This document shows, piece by piece, positions 1 through 6,519 of a stretch of 6,519 nucleotides of DNA. Numbering within the stretch: position 1 is the stretch's first letter; the number at the start of each line of letters is the position of its first letter. The position numbers were made by a program, and so were the translations under genes. Origin of the DNA: an uncultured Pseudomonadota bacterium (GTDB taxonomy: Bacteria; Pseudomonadota; Gammaproteobacteria; Methylococcales; Methylomonadaceae); contig CAIUWU010000315.1 of the NCBI GenBank assembly GCA_903902945.1, positions 1 through 6,519 on the forward strand. The letters run 5' to 3'. The notes under the pieces are model-generated. The model was not told where the DNA came from. It ran no database searches and saw only the letters and a list, made by a program, of their open reading frames with translations.

Positions 1-16
1 CTTAAGTAGAGATCCA

Positions 17-142
17 ATGCCGCGATCAGCGATTGATTCCCAAAGTTTGATTAACAGCTTTTCGCCTGGCACGTCCATGGCTTACTCCGTGAAAGTTGAT
101 GTTGCGATTTTATCTGAATTTTTGCGACAAGTACGAGTCTAA
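17..142 (+). pseudogene. Out-of-frame N-terminal segment of the integrase
   Basis: This 41-codon frame starts at ATG 17, with a purine-rich AGAGA at 8-12 as a possible ribosome site, and ends at TAA 140-142. The frame is also open leftward to the window edge, so the true start could lie outside. Its residues up to about 26 (ending in the residues Y-S-V-K at 83-94) look like the residues that normally precede the motif x-L-R-F-Y-L-x-F-C-x-K-Y in N-terminally extended integron integrases. That motif is found in the next frame, beginning at 102. Joining the two frames around 88-102 gives a continuous protein. I infer that a small insertion or deletion separated this piece from the main integrase frame. 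A sequencing error or a chance ORF remains possible. After about position 94 the frame is probably not protein-relevant. Confidence 0.45.
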
Positions 143-1394
143 GCCTGAACTCACCGCCACTTTTGCCAAGTTTGACGAAAAGCTGCAAAGCAAAGGCCAG
201 TCTGAAAGTCAGCGACAACAAGCTCGCCGTGCCATAGCCATCTATTACCGAATGGTTGGCGCGATTCAATCACCGGCTATATCTTCTAGCGATTCTCCGC
301 CTACTAAAGCTTTGGCGGCTAGTCAATCCGTCGAAGCCATTACGACGCCGTTAATCCAGGCCGATTTAACCCGATCTTTACCAAAAAACCTGAAGCCTTC
401 GGTTGCCGAAGGGTCACCAAAGTTGACCGATGCTAATTGGGTGGCGGTTTACAACCAACTGCAAGCCGCTATCCAGGTGCGTGATTATTCGAACAAAACT
501 TGGCAGGCTTACCGCTACTGGCTACAGCAATTTCAAACCTACACTCAAAGCAAGGATCCTGGTTTACTGGATATGGACGATGTGAAAGGTTTTTTGAGTC
601 ATCTGGCAGTCAACAAGCAAGTTGCCGCCTCCAGTCAGAATCAAGCCTTCAATGCACTGCTGTTCTTGTTCAAACATGTCTTACAAAAAGAGTTCACCAA
701 AGTCGAGGGTGTCGTTCGCGCCAAACGTCGCCCTTACATTCCGGTGGTGTTGTCACGGTCTGAAGTGGATCGGATTATCGGCTTGCTGGAGCCGCCTTAT
801 GATTTGGTTGCCAAGCTGTTGTACGGTTGTGGTCTGCGTCTATTAGAGTGTCTGAAACTGCGAGTGCAGGATTTGAATTTTGATCTGCAGGTTTTGACGG
901 TGCGTGATGGTAAAGGCCTGAAGGATAGGACCCTACCGATGCCTTCCCTGTTAACCAGCGAATTGGCGGCGCAGATTGAACGCGTTGCTGCCCTGCATGA
1001 GCAGGATTTGGCGGCGAACACCGCCGGTGTTTTCTTGCCCAACGCGCTGGATGGCAAATATAAAAACGCCGCCAAAGAATTGGTTTGGCAATGGTTGTTC
1101 CCGGCAAAGTCGCTTACCTTAGTTCCATCCACGCAAGAGTATCGGCGCTGGCATTTGCACGAATCTCATGTCCAACAAGCCCTGAAACTTGCGGTGCGCA
1201 GAAGCCGAATTGCCAAACGGGCATCGGCGCATACCTTTCGCCATAGCTTTGCCAGTCATCTGCTGCAAGCCAAGGTCGATATTCGCACCGTTCAAGAATT
1301 ATTGGGTCACAGCGATTTGCGAACCACCATGATCTACACACATACCGTGCCCCGTCGGATCATCAAGGAAGCCAAAAGCCGGTTGGATTTATGA
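96..1394 (+). CDS. intI: Integron-integrase-type tyrosine recombinase
   Basis: A site-specific DNA recombinase of the tyrosine family, closest by eye to integron integrases (IntI), which insert and excise gene cassettes at attI/attC sites. Counting from TTG 96 (ATG 99 is an equally good start) the protein has 432 residues. Residues 1-60 form an N-terminal extension found in some long IntI proteins, followed by a low-similarity linker to about 105. A SAM-like core-binding domain spans about 110-200 and the catalytic domain about 215-425. Catalytic residues visible are R248 (in LLYGCGLRLLE), K273 (in DGKGLKDR), H379 and R382 (in HTFRHSFASHLL), H405 (in ELLGHSD) and the nucleophile Y414 (in TTMIYTH). 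The IntI-specific insertion between motif patches is present at about 345-368, with its HLHES...Q-A-V-R-like core. No good Shine-Dalgarno precedes 96 or 99, and a stop (TGA 90-92) lies just upstream in frame, so the N-terminus is doubtful (see the upstream segment). No cassettes or attC are visible; attI would be expected to the left, outside the window. The catalytic part is certain as a tyrosine recombinase; the IntI assignment is strong, activity is unknown. Confidence 0.88.
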   Translation: MMLRFYLNFCDKYESKPELTATFAKFDEKLQSKGQSESQRQQARRAIAIYYRMVGAIQSPAISSSDSPPTKALAASQSVEAITTPLIQADLTRSLPKNLKPSVAEGSPKLTDANWVAVYNQLQAAIQVRDYSNKTWQAYRYWLQQFQTYTQSKDPGLLDMDDVKGFLSHLAVNKQVAASSQNQAFNALLFLFKHVLQKEFTKVEGVVRAKRRPYIPVVLSRSEVDRIIGLLEPPYDLVAKLLYGCGLRLLECLKLRVQDLNFDLQVLTVRDGKGLKDRTLPMPSLLTSELAAQIERVAALHEQDLAANTAGVFLPNALDGKYKNAAKELVWQWLFPAKSLTLVPSTQEYRRWHLHESHVQQALKLAVRRSRIAKRASAHTFRHSFASHLLQAKVDIRTVQELLGHSDLRTTMIYTHTVPRRIIKEAKSRLDL

Positions 1395-1620
1395 TGCAAC
1401 CATCGGCGGCAATGGGCTGGTTTACTGTCATTCCGCAATGATTGTTCCGGGGCGGCTTGTGGCCCAATTTACGCTGCCAGATTTGAAGAGGTAAAACCGG
1501 TTTCAAGCCGTGTTGGACAAAGAATCCTTGATAGACCGGTCTTACTTCTTAGCCGCTTAATATCGCCAGCCCCAGCACCTACAACTTCGGAAATTAACCG
1601 CATTCAATTCCGACTTAAAT
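1395..1620. other. Convergent intergenic gap, no gene seen
   Basis: The 226 bp lie between the 3' ends of the integrase and lolA. I see no coding frame with a recognisable product, no paired attC core sites and no strong terminator. Weak structures are a 10-bp palindrome AAACCGGTTT at 1494-1503, flanked by TTGAA/TTCAA (1483-1487 and 1502-1506), and an imperfect hairpin at 1588-1612 (CGGAAATT pairing with AATTCCG). Neither is followed by a clear T-tract on either strand, so transcription end sites for both genes remain unassigned. Confidence 0.5.
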
Positions 1621-2241
1621 TTAGTTGTCAAACACATCAACCCCTTTGGGCGGCTTGAAGCTAAACAGGCTATCGTTCAGGTTGGGGTTGACCTGGATGT
1701 TGGAGAAATAAATCCGCGTCAGCTGGCCAAAGTTGTCGCTGAGTTCCATGCCGCCCAGCTGACCATGCTCTAGGCCGATCAGAATATATTTAAAGCCGCT
1801 TTCTTCATTTTTGGGTGACAGTTTTACCCAGTTCATGCCCTCAGTTTGTCCCTGATCGTCGAGGCGAAATTTTTCTTCGATATCAACCTGCCCGGTCAGT
1901 AACAGCGCCGGTGTGGAACCCAGCGAATCATCGAGTTGTTTGGTGGTCACTTGTTCCAGGTCGGCATCATAAAACCAGACCTTGCCGCCGTTGGAGACGA
2001 TTTCCTGAGAAAACGGTTTGAGGTAATTCCAGCGGAATTTACCGGGGCGGCTCAGATAAAATTTGCCGGTACTGCTTTGCGCCGCTTGTCCCGCTTTGTT
2101 GTAACTGATTTGCTTGAAATCTGCAGTCAGCGAACTGCTGCCATGCAAAAAGCTTTTTAATTGGGCGACCGGTGTTGATTCGGCCCAGGCATGGGAGGCC
2201 GTCACCAGAGAAACAAACAGAAAAATCAGGGTTCTTAACAT
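1621..2241 (-). CDS. lolA: Outer-membrane lipoprotein chaperone LolA
   Basis: Periplasmic carrier that accepts lipoproteins released from the inner membrane by LolCDE and hands them to LolB at the outer membrane. The 206-residue precursor has a Sec signal peptide: MLR, a hydrophobic stretch at about 4-18, then a likely cleavage after A-W-A (residues 18-20), giving a mature protein starting E21. The length and the closing motif F-x-F-K-P-P-K-G-V-D-V match LolA of E. coli (203 residues including its signal peptide, by family knowledge). Other family signatures are the S-L-T-A-D-F-K-Q segment near residues 37-44, R65-P66 (equivalent to the functionally important Arg43 of mature E. coli LolA), W-F-Y-D near 89-92 and the T-P-A-L-L-L-T-G stretch. 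ATG 2241 is preceded by AAGGA (2245-2249) with a short 3-nt spacing. It lies 23 bp after the mrcB stop on the same strand, so the two are probably co-transcribed. In many gammaproteobacteria lolA instead follows ftsK. Confidence 0.95.
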   Translation of the reverse strand: MLRTLIFLFVSLVTASHAWAESTPVAQLKSFLHGSSSLTADFKQISYNKAGQAAQSSTGKFYLSRPGKFRWNYLKPFSQEIVSNGGKVWFYDADLEQVTTKQLDDSLGSTPALLLTGQVDIEEKFRLDDQGQTEGMNWVKLSPKNEESGFKYILIGLEHGQLGGMELSDNFGQLTRIYFSNIQVNPNLNDSLFSFKPPKGVDVFDN

Positions 2242-2264
2242 AAGTCCTTGGTTTGATATGCGTT

Positions 2265-4568
2265 TTAAGGATGAATATCCGTGTCAGCGGTGCAATCGGT
2301 AAATTCGGTTGGCCCTGAGCCTTCGATGAAGGGTATCAGGCGGGCACCGAAACAGGTTTCCGAGCTTAACAAGCCGCTATTGCTGTCTATCCATTTCATT
2401 TCGATGTTATCAGGAGCAATCAGTCTGACAGGCTGATGACTGATTTGGCGCATCAGATCGTTCCAGATTTGTAAAGCGCCGGTAGCGCCGGTCAAACCGG
2501 TCGGATTGTTATCATCGCGGCCAATCCAGACCACCGACAAATAATCGCCGCTGAAACCGGCGAACCAGCTATCCCGCAAGCCGTTGGTAGTACCGGTTTT
2601 TCCGGCCAGCCCCATCTCGGCAGGCATATAGTTGTATGCCGACTTGCCGGTGCCGGCCCGCATCACTTCTTGCAGAATGCTATTGGTAATGTAAGTGGCT
2701 GCCGGATCGACCGCTTGTCTGACCGTGAAGGGATAGCTTTGCAGCGCTTTGCCCTCGGCGTCATTCACGGCGCGGATCGAGCGCAATGGGGTAGCAAAAC
2801 CATCGCCAGCCAGGGTCTGATACATTTGTGTCACTTCCAGCGGCGTCAGGGGTGAGGCACCGAGCAGGAAAGAGGGAAATAAATCTACCGGACGACTAAC
2901 GCCCATTTCTTTCAGTGTATTGGCAATTCGCGCCAGACCTACATCCATGCCGATACGAACGGTAGCCATGTTATAGGAATTGGCTAATGCAGTATGCAGA
3001 GGCACAATGCCATGTTGCTGGTTATCATAGTTTTTCGGTGACCACATTTTGCCTTTTTCGGCCTCAATCTCCAGCTCGGTATCGCTGACTGGCGTGGTGA
3101 AGGTGTAGCGGTCGGGAAATTCCAGTGCTGTCAGATACACCAGCGGCTTGATTAAAGAACCGATAGGCCTGACCGCATCGAGTGCGCGGTTGAATCCGGT
3201 GGCCGATGCTTCCCGGCCGCCTGCCAGAGCCACGATTTCACCGGTATCGCGACGGGTGACAATAGCTGCGCTTTCCAGATCATGACTTTTGGGGCTTTTT
3301 TCCAGCTGTTTGAGTTTATTGGTAATCGAGGCTTCTAAGGTGTCCTGAATCCGGGTATCCAGCGTGGTAACGATACGCAGGCCTTCCGAAGTTAAATCTT
3401 CTTCTTTATATTCCTGCTTCAGCTGGCGACGTACCAAGTCGATAAAGTCCGGGTAGCGATTGGCGGAACGATGCGTAACAGCGGCAACGTTTAAAGGTTC
3501 TTGTTTGGCTTCGGCGTTTTGCTCGGCACTGATGTAGCCTTCTTCCAGCATCGAATCGAGAACCAGATTGCGGCGATCCAATGAACGTTCCGGGTTGCGA
3601 CGCGGATCGTAATAAGAAGGCCCGCGCACCAAGGCAACCAGGGTTGCCGTCTGGGCCAGATTCAGATTTTTTAGCGACTGCCCAAAATAGAATTCACTGG
3701 CCAGACCAAAACCATGCACGGCACTGGCCCCGTCTTGTCCGAGGAAAATCTCGTTCAGATAGGCCTCGAGGATCTCATCTTTGCTATAGCGATATTCCAG
3801 AATCAAAGCCATCAAAGCTTCATTGACTTTGCGAATCAGGCTGCGCTCCGAGCTTAAAAAGAAATTTTTAACCAGCTGCTGGGTGATGGTGCTGCCGCCT
3901 TGAACCAGGCCGCCGGCTTTCACATTGGCCCACATCGCCCGCAAAATGCCTTTGGGAGACAGTCCGAAGTGGGTATAAAAATCACGGTCTTCGGTTGAAA
4001 ACAAGCCTTGCAGCAATGCCTGAGGTGTTTCATCGAGTTTCAGCAGAATGCGGTCTTCCTTGCGGGTCGGGTAAAAGCTGCCGATTTGTATCGGATCCAT
4101 GCGCACGATAGCTTGTTCGCTGGCGTCAGCGTTGTCTTTGATCGACACGATACTGTTGCCGGCGAAGTTAACCGTAATGCTATGGCTCTCTTGACTGGTA
4201 TCGCCAAAGTTGAAACTACGGGTTCTAACCTGAATCTGATTGCCTTTATGAAAGTAAGCGCCTTCCCCTTCGAGTTGCGGGTCTTGGCGATAATGCAGCT
4301 GTATCAGCAAGTCTTCAAAATCTTTGCTACCGATATTGGCGCCGGCATACAGTTCAACCGGGCTGGCGTAAACCCGGGCCGGGATTGACCAGCGCTTGCC
4401 TTCAAATTGCTCGCGGACCGTGAAATCGAGATAGCCGACATAAAAAAACAGCAAAATACCGCCGCCAATGACGATCGGAGTCAGCGCTTTTACCAGCCAC
4501 CACCATGAACGCCCTGAGGTTTTTTTCTTGCGCCGGGTTCGTGAGTTTGTCGTAGGTCGTCTTGCCAT
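2265..4568 (-). CDS. mrcB: Bifunctional penicillin-binding protein 1B
   Basis: Class A penicillin-binding protein that polymerises glycan strands from lipid II and cross-links their peptides at the outer face of the inner membrane. The 767-residue protein has a basic cytoplasmic tail (1-20, with RTRRKKK), one membrane anchor (about 23-47), and a UB2H domain (about 66-150), the region that binds the lipoprotein activator LpoB in E. coli PBP1b. The GT51 glycosyltransferase domain (about 165-335) carries catalytic E193 in EDRDFYTHFG, GGSTITQQLVKN at 224-235 and E250 in RKVNE. The transpeptidase domain (about 430-710) carries S471-x-x-K474 (GSLIKP), S531-Y-N533 and K657-T-G-T. Two cysteines near the C-terminus (739 and 759) could form a disulfide, as reported for E. 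coli PBP1b. The length is a little below E. coli PBP1b (844). UB2H separates it from PBP1a, which has an OB-like insert instead. No strong Shine-Dalgarno precedes ATG 4568; the start is supported by the basic tail and membrane anchor that follow. It is first in a likely mrcB-lolA unit. Confidence 0.96.
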   Translation of the reverse strand: MARRPTTNSRTRRKKKTSGRSWWWLVKALTPIVIGGGILLFFYVGYLDFTVREQFEGKRWSIPARVYASPVELYAGANIGSKDFEDLLIQLHYRQDPQLEGEGAYFHKGNQIQVRTRSFNFGDTSQESHSITVNFAGNSIVSIKDNADASEQAIVRMDPIQIGSFYPTRKEDRILLKLDETPQALLQGLFSTEDRDFYTHFGLSPKGILRAMWANVKAGGLVQGGSTITQQLVKNFFLSSERSLIRKVNEALMALILEYRYSKDEILEAYLNEIFLGQDGASAVHGFGLASEFYFGQSLKNLNLAQTATLVALVRGPSYYDPRRNPERSLDRRNLVLDSMLEEGYISAEQNAEAKQEPLNVAAVTHRSANRYPDFIDLVRRQLKQEYKEEDLTSEGLRIVTTLDTRIQDTLEASITNKLKQLEKSPKSHDLESAAIVTRRDTGEIVALAGGREASATGFNRALDAVRPIGSLIKPLVYLTALEFPDRYTFTTPVSDTELEIEAEKGKMWSPKNYDNQQHGIVPLHTALANSYNMATVRIGMDVGLARIANTLKEMGVSRPVDLFPSFLLGASPLTPLEVTQMYQTLAGDGFATPLRSIRAVNDAEGKALQSYPFTVRQAVDPAATYITNSILQEVMRAGTGKSAYNYMPAEMGLAGKTGTTNGLRDSWFAGFSGDYLSVVWIGRDDNNPTGLTGATGALQIWNDLMRQISHQPVRLIAPDNIEMKWIDSNSGLLSSETCFGARLIPFIEGSGPTEFTDCTADTDIHP

Positions 4569-4690
4569 TAAGTTTTTGATTCTGGATGGTTTGTGGTTGC
4601 TGTCGGTTGTAATTGAGTAACTGTTGTCAGCACTAAAGTGTGTTTCGGAGTCAGACGCTTAATTTAACGGGATTTAGTTAATGAGGGGGC

Positions 4691-4720
4691 ATTATCCAAT
4701 AAAAAGACGCTGGCTACCAA
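4691..4720 (-). promoter_or_regulatory. Candidate sigma70 promoter for mrcB-lolA
   Basis: Read on the minus strand, TTGGTA (4720-4715, 4 of 6 to the -35 consensus) and GATAAT (4696-4691, 5 of 6 to the -10 consensus) are separated by 18 bp. Transcription would start near 4684, leaving a leader of about 115 nt before mrcB. The -35 half lies inside the possible queG terminator hairpin. Identified by eye only; other weak pairs exist in this 200-bp gap. Confidence 0.35.
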
Positions 4721-4739
4721 ACTGGGCTACAGTCGGTCT
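4701..4739 (-). terminator. Possible intrinsic terminator of queG
   Basis: Thirty base pairs beyond the queG stop, the minus strand can fold AGAC (4739-4736) with GTCT (4708-4705), and CTG with CAG further in. An unequal bulge interrupts the stem, and a CC/GG pair closes a CAGTTT loop. The stem runs directly into a T-rich tract (TTTTT, the A's at 4701-4705 on the + strand). Position and T-tract fit a Rho-independent terminator, but the stem is imperfect. Confidence 0.4.
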
Positions 4740-4768
4740 GGATTTCACAACTATCAGGGTGGATAAAG

Positions 4769-5839
4769 TTAATTGCTTGAATTTATGCGTTTTAATGCCC
4801 AATCCACATGTTCACCGAGTAGCGGATCGGCCTGATCGAGTTTGTTGCGCAAGGCAGTAATCACCTCGGGCGTGCGGTGGCCGTTGCCTAGCGCTACCGC
4901 AATATTACGCAGCCAGCGCTTATAACCGATGCGGCGGATTGCCGAACCTTCGGTTTTAGACAGAAATTCACTTTCAGTCCAGTTAAACAAAGTTAACAGC
5001 GTAGCTTGATCCAGATTATGGCGAGGGGCGAAATCAGCCTCCTTGCTCAGTTTGGCAAAACGGTTCCAGGGGCAAATCAGCTGACAGTCGTCACAGCCAT
5101 AAATGCGATTGCCGATCAAGGGGCGCAAGGCTTCCGGGATGCTGCCGTGCAGTTCGATGGTCAGATAAGAAATACAGCGTCTGGCATCAACTTGATAAGG
5201 AGCCACGATAGCCCGAGTCGGACAAATCTCGATACAGGCCTGGCAGACTCCGCAATGGTTGGCCGCTGGTTGGTCGGCGATCAGGGGTAGGTCGGTATAC
5301 AGTTCGCCCAGAAAAAACCAGGAACCTGCCTGACGGTTGATCAGATTGCTATGTTTGCCGATCCAGCCCAGCCCGGCTTTTTCGGCAATCGCTTTTTCCA
5401 GCACCGGCGCACTGTCGACAAAGGCGCGGTAATTAAAATCACCAATCTGTTGATTGATCATCTCGGCGAATTTTTGCAGGCGGTTACGCAGCACTTTGTG
5501 GTAATCGCGGCCCAGCGCATAACGGGAAATGAACGCCGCAGCCGGATCGGTCAGTAACTGCTGGCTGTCGCGGGTGGCCGGATACAGATAGTTCATGCGC
5601 ACGCTGATGATGCTGCAGGTGCCGGGATGCAATAAGGCCGGACGACTGCGTTTCAGTCCATGGGCCGACATATAGTGCATGTCACCCTGAAAATCATGGG
5701 CCAGCCATTGATCCAAGCGAGCCTCGGCCTGACTTAAATTGGTATCGCTGATCCCGACCTGCTGAAAACCCAGGCTCAGGCCCCAGTCTTTGATTTGCTG
5801 GGTTAATTGGGTGAAATCGATTTTGGCGCTGGTTGGCAT
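4769..5839 (-). CDS. queG: Epoxyqueuosine reductase QueG
   Basis: Cobalamin- and iron-sulfur-dependent cytoplasmic enzyme that reduces epoxyqueuosine to queuosine at the wobble base of GUN-anticodon tRNAs, the last step of the pathway. From ATG 5839 the protein has 356 residues (E. coli QueG 379). Family signatures include the catalytic-type Asp D142 in VDSAPVLEKA, the cobalamin-pocket region GLGWIGKHSN (about 156-165), and two [4Fe-4S] clusters. The ligands are C196-x2-C199-x2-C202-x3-C206-P and C222, then C249-x2-C252-x3-C256-P. A HEAT-like helical region (about 300-350, RRIGYKRWLRNIAVALGNG) ends the protein, as in full-length QueG. I chose ATG 5839 because the family begins a few residues before the LxxQ...LGFQQVGI segment. 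The frame is open to GTG 5881, which has AAGGAG only 2 nt away, and the added 14 residues look unlike the family. No clear ribosome site precedes 5839. It is divergent from nnr, as in E. coli. Confidence 0.95.
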   Translation of the reverse strand: MPTSAKIDFTQLTQQIKDWGLSLGFQQVGISDTNLSQAEARLDQWLAHDFQGDMHYMSAHGLKRSRPALLHPGTCSIISVRMNYLYPATRDSQQLLTDPAAAFISRYALGRDYHKVLRNRLQKFAEMINQQIGDFNYRAFVDSAPVLEKAIAEKAGLGWIGKHSNLINRQAGSWFFLGELYTDLPLIADQPAANHCGVCQACIEICPTRAIVAPYQVDARRCISYLTIELHGSIPEALRPLIGNRIYGCDDCQLICPWNRFAKLSKEADFAPRHNLDQATLLTLFNWTESEFLSKTEGSAIRRIGYKRWLRNIAVALGNGHRTPEVITALRNKLDQADPLLGEHVDWALKRINSSN

Positions 5840-5889
5840 GATGGCTTGTTTTATAATCCGGGGCTGTTTTTTATTGTACACAACTCCTT
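5840..5889. promoter_or_regulatory. Divergent queG / nnr promoter region
   Basis: Only 50 bp separate the two chosen start codons. On the + strand a perfect -10 hexamer TATAAT sits at 5852-5857, but there is no good -35 at 16-18 bp; TTGGCA at 5833-5838 is only 13 bp away. On the minus strand TACAAT (5878-5873) is a possible -10 for queG, with TTGCGA (5898-5893) at a too-short 14-bp spacing. A start from that box would fall inside the extended GTG 5881 frame, favouring ATG 5839 for queG. The nnr start has no Shine-Dalgarno; the bases CTCCTT before it are the complement of one. Confidence 0.35.
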
Positions 5890-6519
5890 ATGTCGCAATT
5901 GGATCGCTCACTTTATCAGGTTGAACAAATTCGCTATGCCGAACAACTGGCGATGCAGCAATGGCAAATCTCCGGACTCACTCTGATGCAGCGGGCCGGG
6001 CAGGCAGTGTTTGCAGAAATAACCCGGCGCTGGCCGGACAATCGCTGTATCGGCGTGGTTTGCGGTGCCGGCAATAATGCCGGTGATGGCTATGTGATTG
6101 CCTCACTGGCCCAGGCAGCCGGTTATCGAGTCACCGTATACAGCTTGATTGATCCCGAATTGCTGCAAGCCGATGCCGGTGTTTGTTACCGGCTGTTCAA
6201 AGAGCAGGGCGGTGCGATTCAGCGCTGGCAAGCTGAGCAGCCATTGGATGTCGGGCTGATTGTCGATGCGGTGCTGGGAGTGGGATTGAACAGGCCGGTC
6301 AGCGATTTTTATCAAGCGGCAATCGAAGTTATCAATGCCGCAGCGCTGCCGGTGATTGCGGTTGATGTTCCTTCAGGCTTAGAGGCTGATACCGGTTATG
6401 TGGCCGGGATTGCTGTCAAGGCAGCGCTGACGGTGACATTTATCGCCGATAAGCCCGGTTTGCATAGCGGTCAGGCGGCTGATTACTGTGGCCAAATCGT
6501 GGTGGCGGATCTGGGGCTA
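5890..6519 (+). CDS. nnr: NAD(P)H-hydrate repair enzyme Nnr, N-terminal part
   Basis: Bifunctional repair enzyme (formerly YjeF): the N-terminal domain epimerises R- and S-NAD(P)HX, and the C-terminal domain dehydrates S-NAD(P)HX back to NAD(P)H using ADP. The 210 codons visible cover essentially the epimerase domain. The frame is still open at the window end, so the ribokinase-like dehydratase domain (the whole protein is about 500 residues in the family) lies outside. Signatures are LMQRAG at 32-37, the nucleotide-binding loop CGAGNNAGDGY at 58-68, VDAVLGVGLNRPV at 125-137, DVPSGLEADTG at 159-169 and the FIADKPG...G region beyond it. ATG 5890 is the first in-frame start that gives the normal N-terminus (SQLDRSLYQVEQIRYAE). 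It has no visible Shine-Dalgarno, suggesting a short-leader or weakly initiated message. In E. coli nnr is followed by tsaE and amiB; the same may hold to the right. Confidence 0.95.
   Translation, partial: MSQLDRSLYQVEQIRYAEQLAMQQWQISGLTLMQRAGQAVFAEITRRWPDNRCIGVVCGAGNNAGDGYVIASLAQAAGYRVTVYSLIDPELLQADAGVCYRLFKEQGGAIQRWQAEQPLDVGLIVDAVLGVGLNRPVSDFYQAAIEVINAAALPVIAVDVPSGLEADTGYVAGIAVKAALTVTFIADKPGLHSGQAADYCGQIVVADLGL

Noticed and set aside
775..1132. Two overlapping minus-strand frames of about 110 codons within the integrase
   Set aside because: Antisense to the conserved catalytic domain, mutually overlapping and without initiation signals; shadow frames.
1494..1503. Palindrome AAACCGGTTT as an operator or recombination site
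   Set aside because: A single 10-bp palindrome with no second copy in the window and no adjacent promoter; too little to support a function.
1512..1518. GTTGGAC, which matches the attC core GTTRRRY, near the integrase
   Set aside because: No partner RYYYAAC core at a sensible distance and no attC-like imperfect inverted repeat around it; a 7-base match to a degenerate motif is expected by chance.
1588..1612. Imperfect hairpin CGGAAATT / AATTCCG as a lolA or integrase terminator
   Set aside because: AT-rich stem of 7 bp with a bulge and no following T-tract on either strand.
4008..4388. 126-codon + strand open frame opposite mrcB
   Set aside because: Lies wholly antisense to the UB2H/GT51-coding part of mrcB; its openness follows from mrcB codon usage and the translation resembles nothing known.
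4681..4857. Small + strand frame beginning ATG 4681 (about 58 codons)
   Set aside because: It runs antisense into the 3' end of queG, has no ribosome site and no recognisable protein features.

Overview
The window looks like ordinary chromosome from a gammaproteobacterium of middling GC content. A Gram-negative envelope is implied by lolA and by a PBP1b-type penicillin-binding protein that carries a UB2H domain. The divergent queG / nnr pair also matches the arrangement known from E. coli (yjeS / yjeF). The protein flavour and the long integron-type integrase would fit a methanotroph-like or related aquatic gammaproteobacterium. That placement is only an impression, because there is no marker gene here to fix the genus.

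Layout from left to right: (1) An integron-integrase-type tyrosine recombinase on the + strand (96-1394) with all catalytic residues. The start of its usual N-terminal region seems to lie in another reading frame just upstream (17 to about 92), so the gene may be frameshifted. (2) A 226-bp convergent gap (1395-1620) with no supportable gene and no attC site. (3) A minus-strand pair, mrcB (4568-2265) then lolA (2241-1621), separated by 23 bp and probably one transcription unit. (4) A 200-bp intergenic region with a possible queG terminator and a candidate mrcB promoter. (5) queG on the minus strand (5839-4769). (6) A short divergent promoter region. (7) nnr on the + strand from 5890, cut by the window end inside its N-terminal epimerase domain.

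Functionally, mrcB and lolA serve the cell envelope: PBP1b polymerises and cross-links peptidoglycan, and LolA carries lipoproteins across the periplasm to the outer membrane. queG performs the last step of queuosine synthesis in tRNA, and nnr repairs damaged NAD(P)H hydrates. The integrase is the only gene linked to mobility. No cassette array, attC site, CRISPR array, RNA gene or insertion sequence was seen. I found no convincing undescribed system; the broken or re-started integrase N-terminus is the observation most worth checking.
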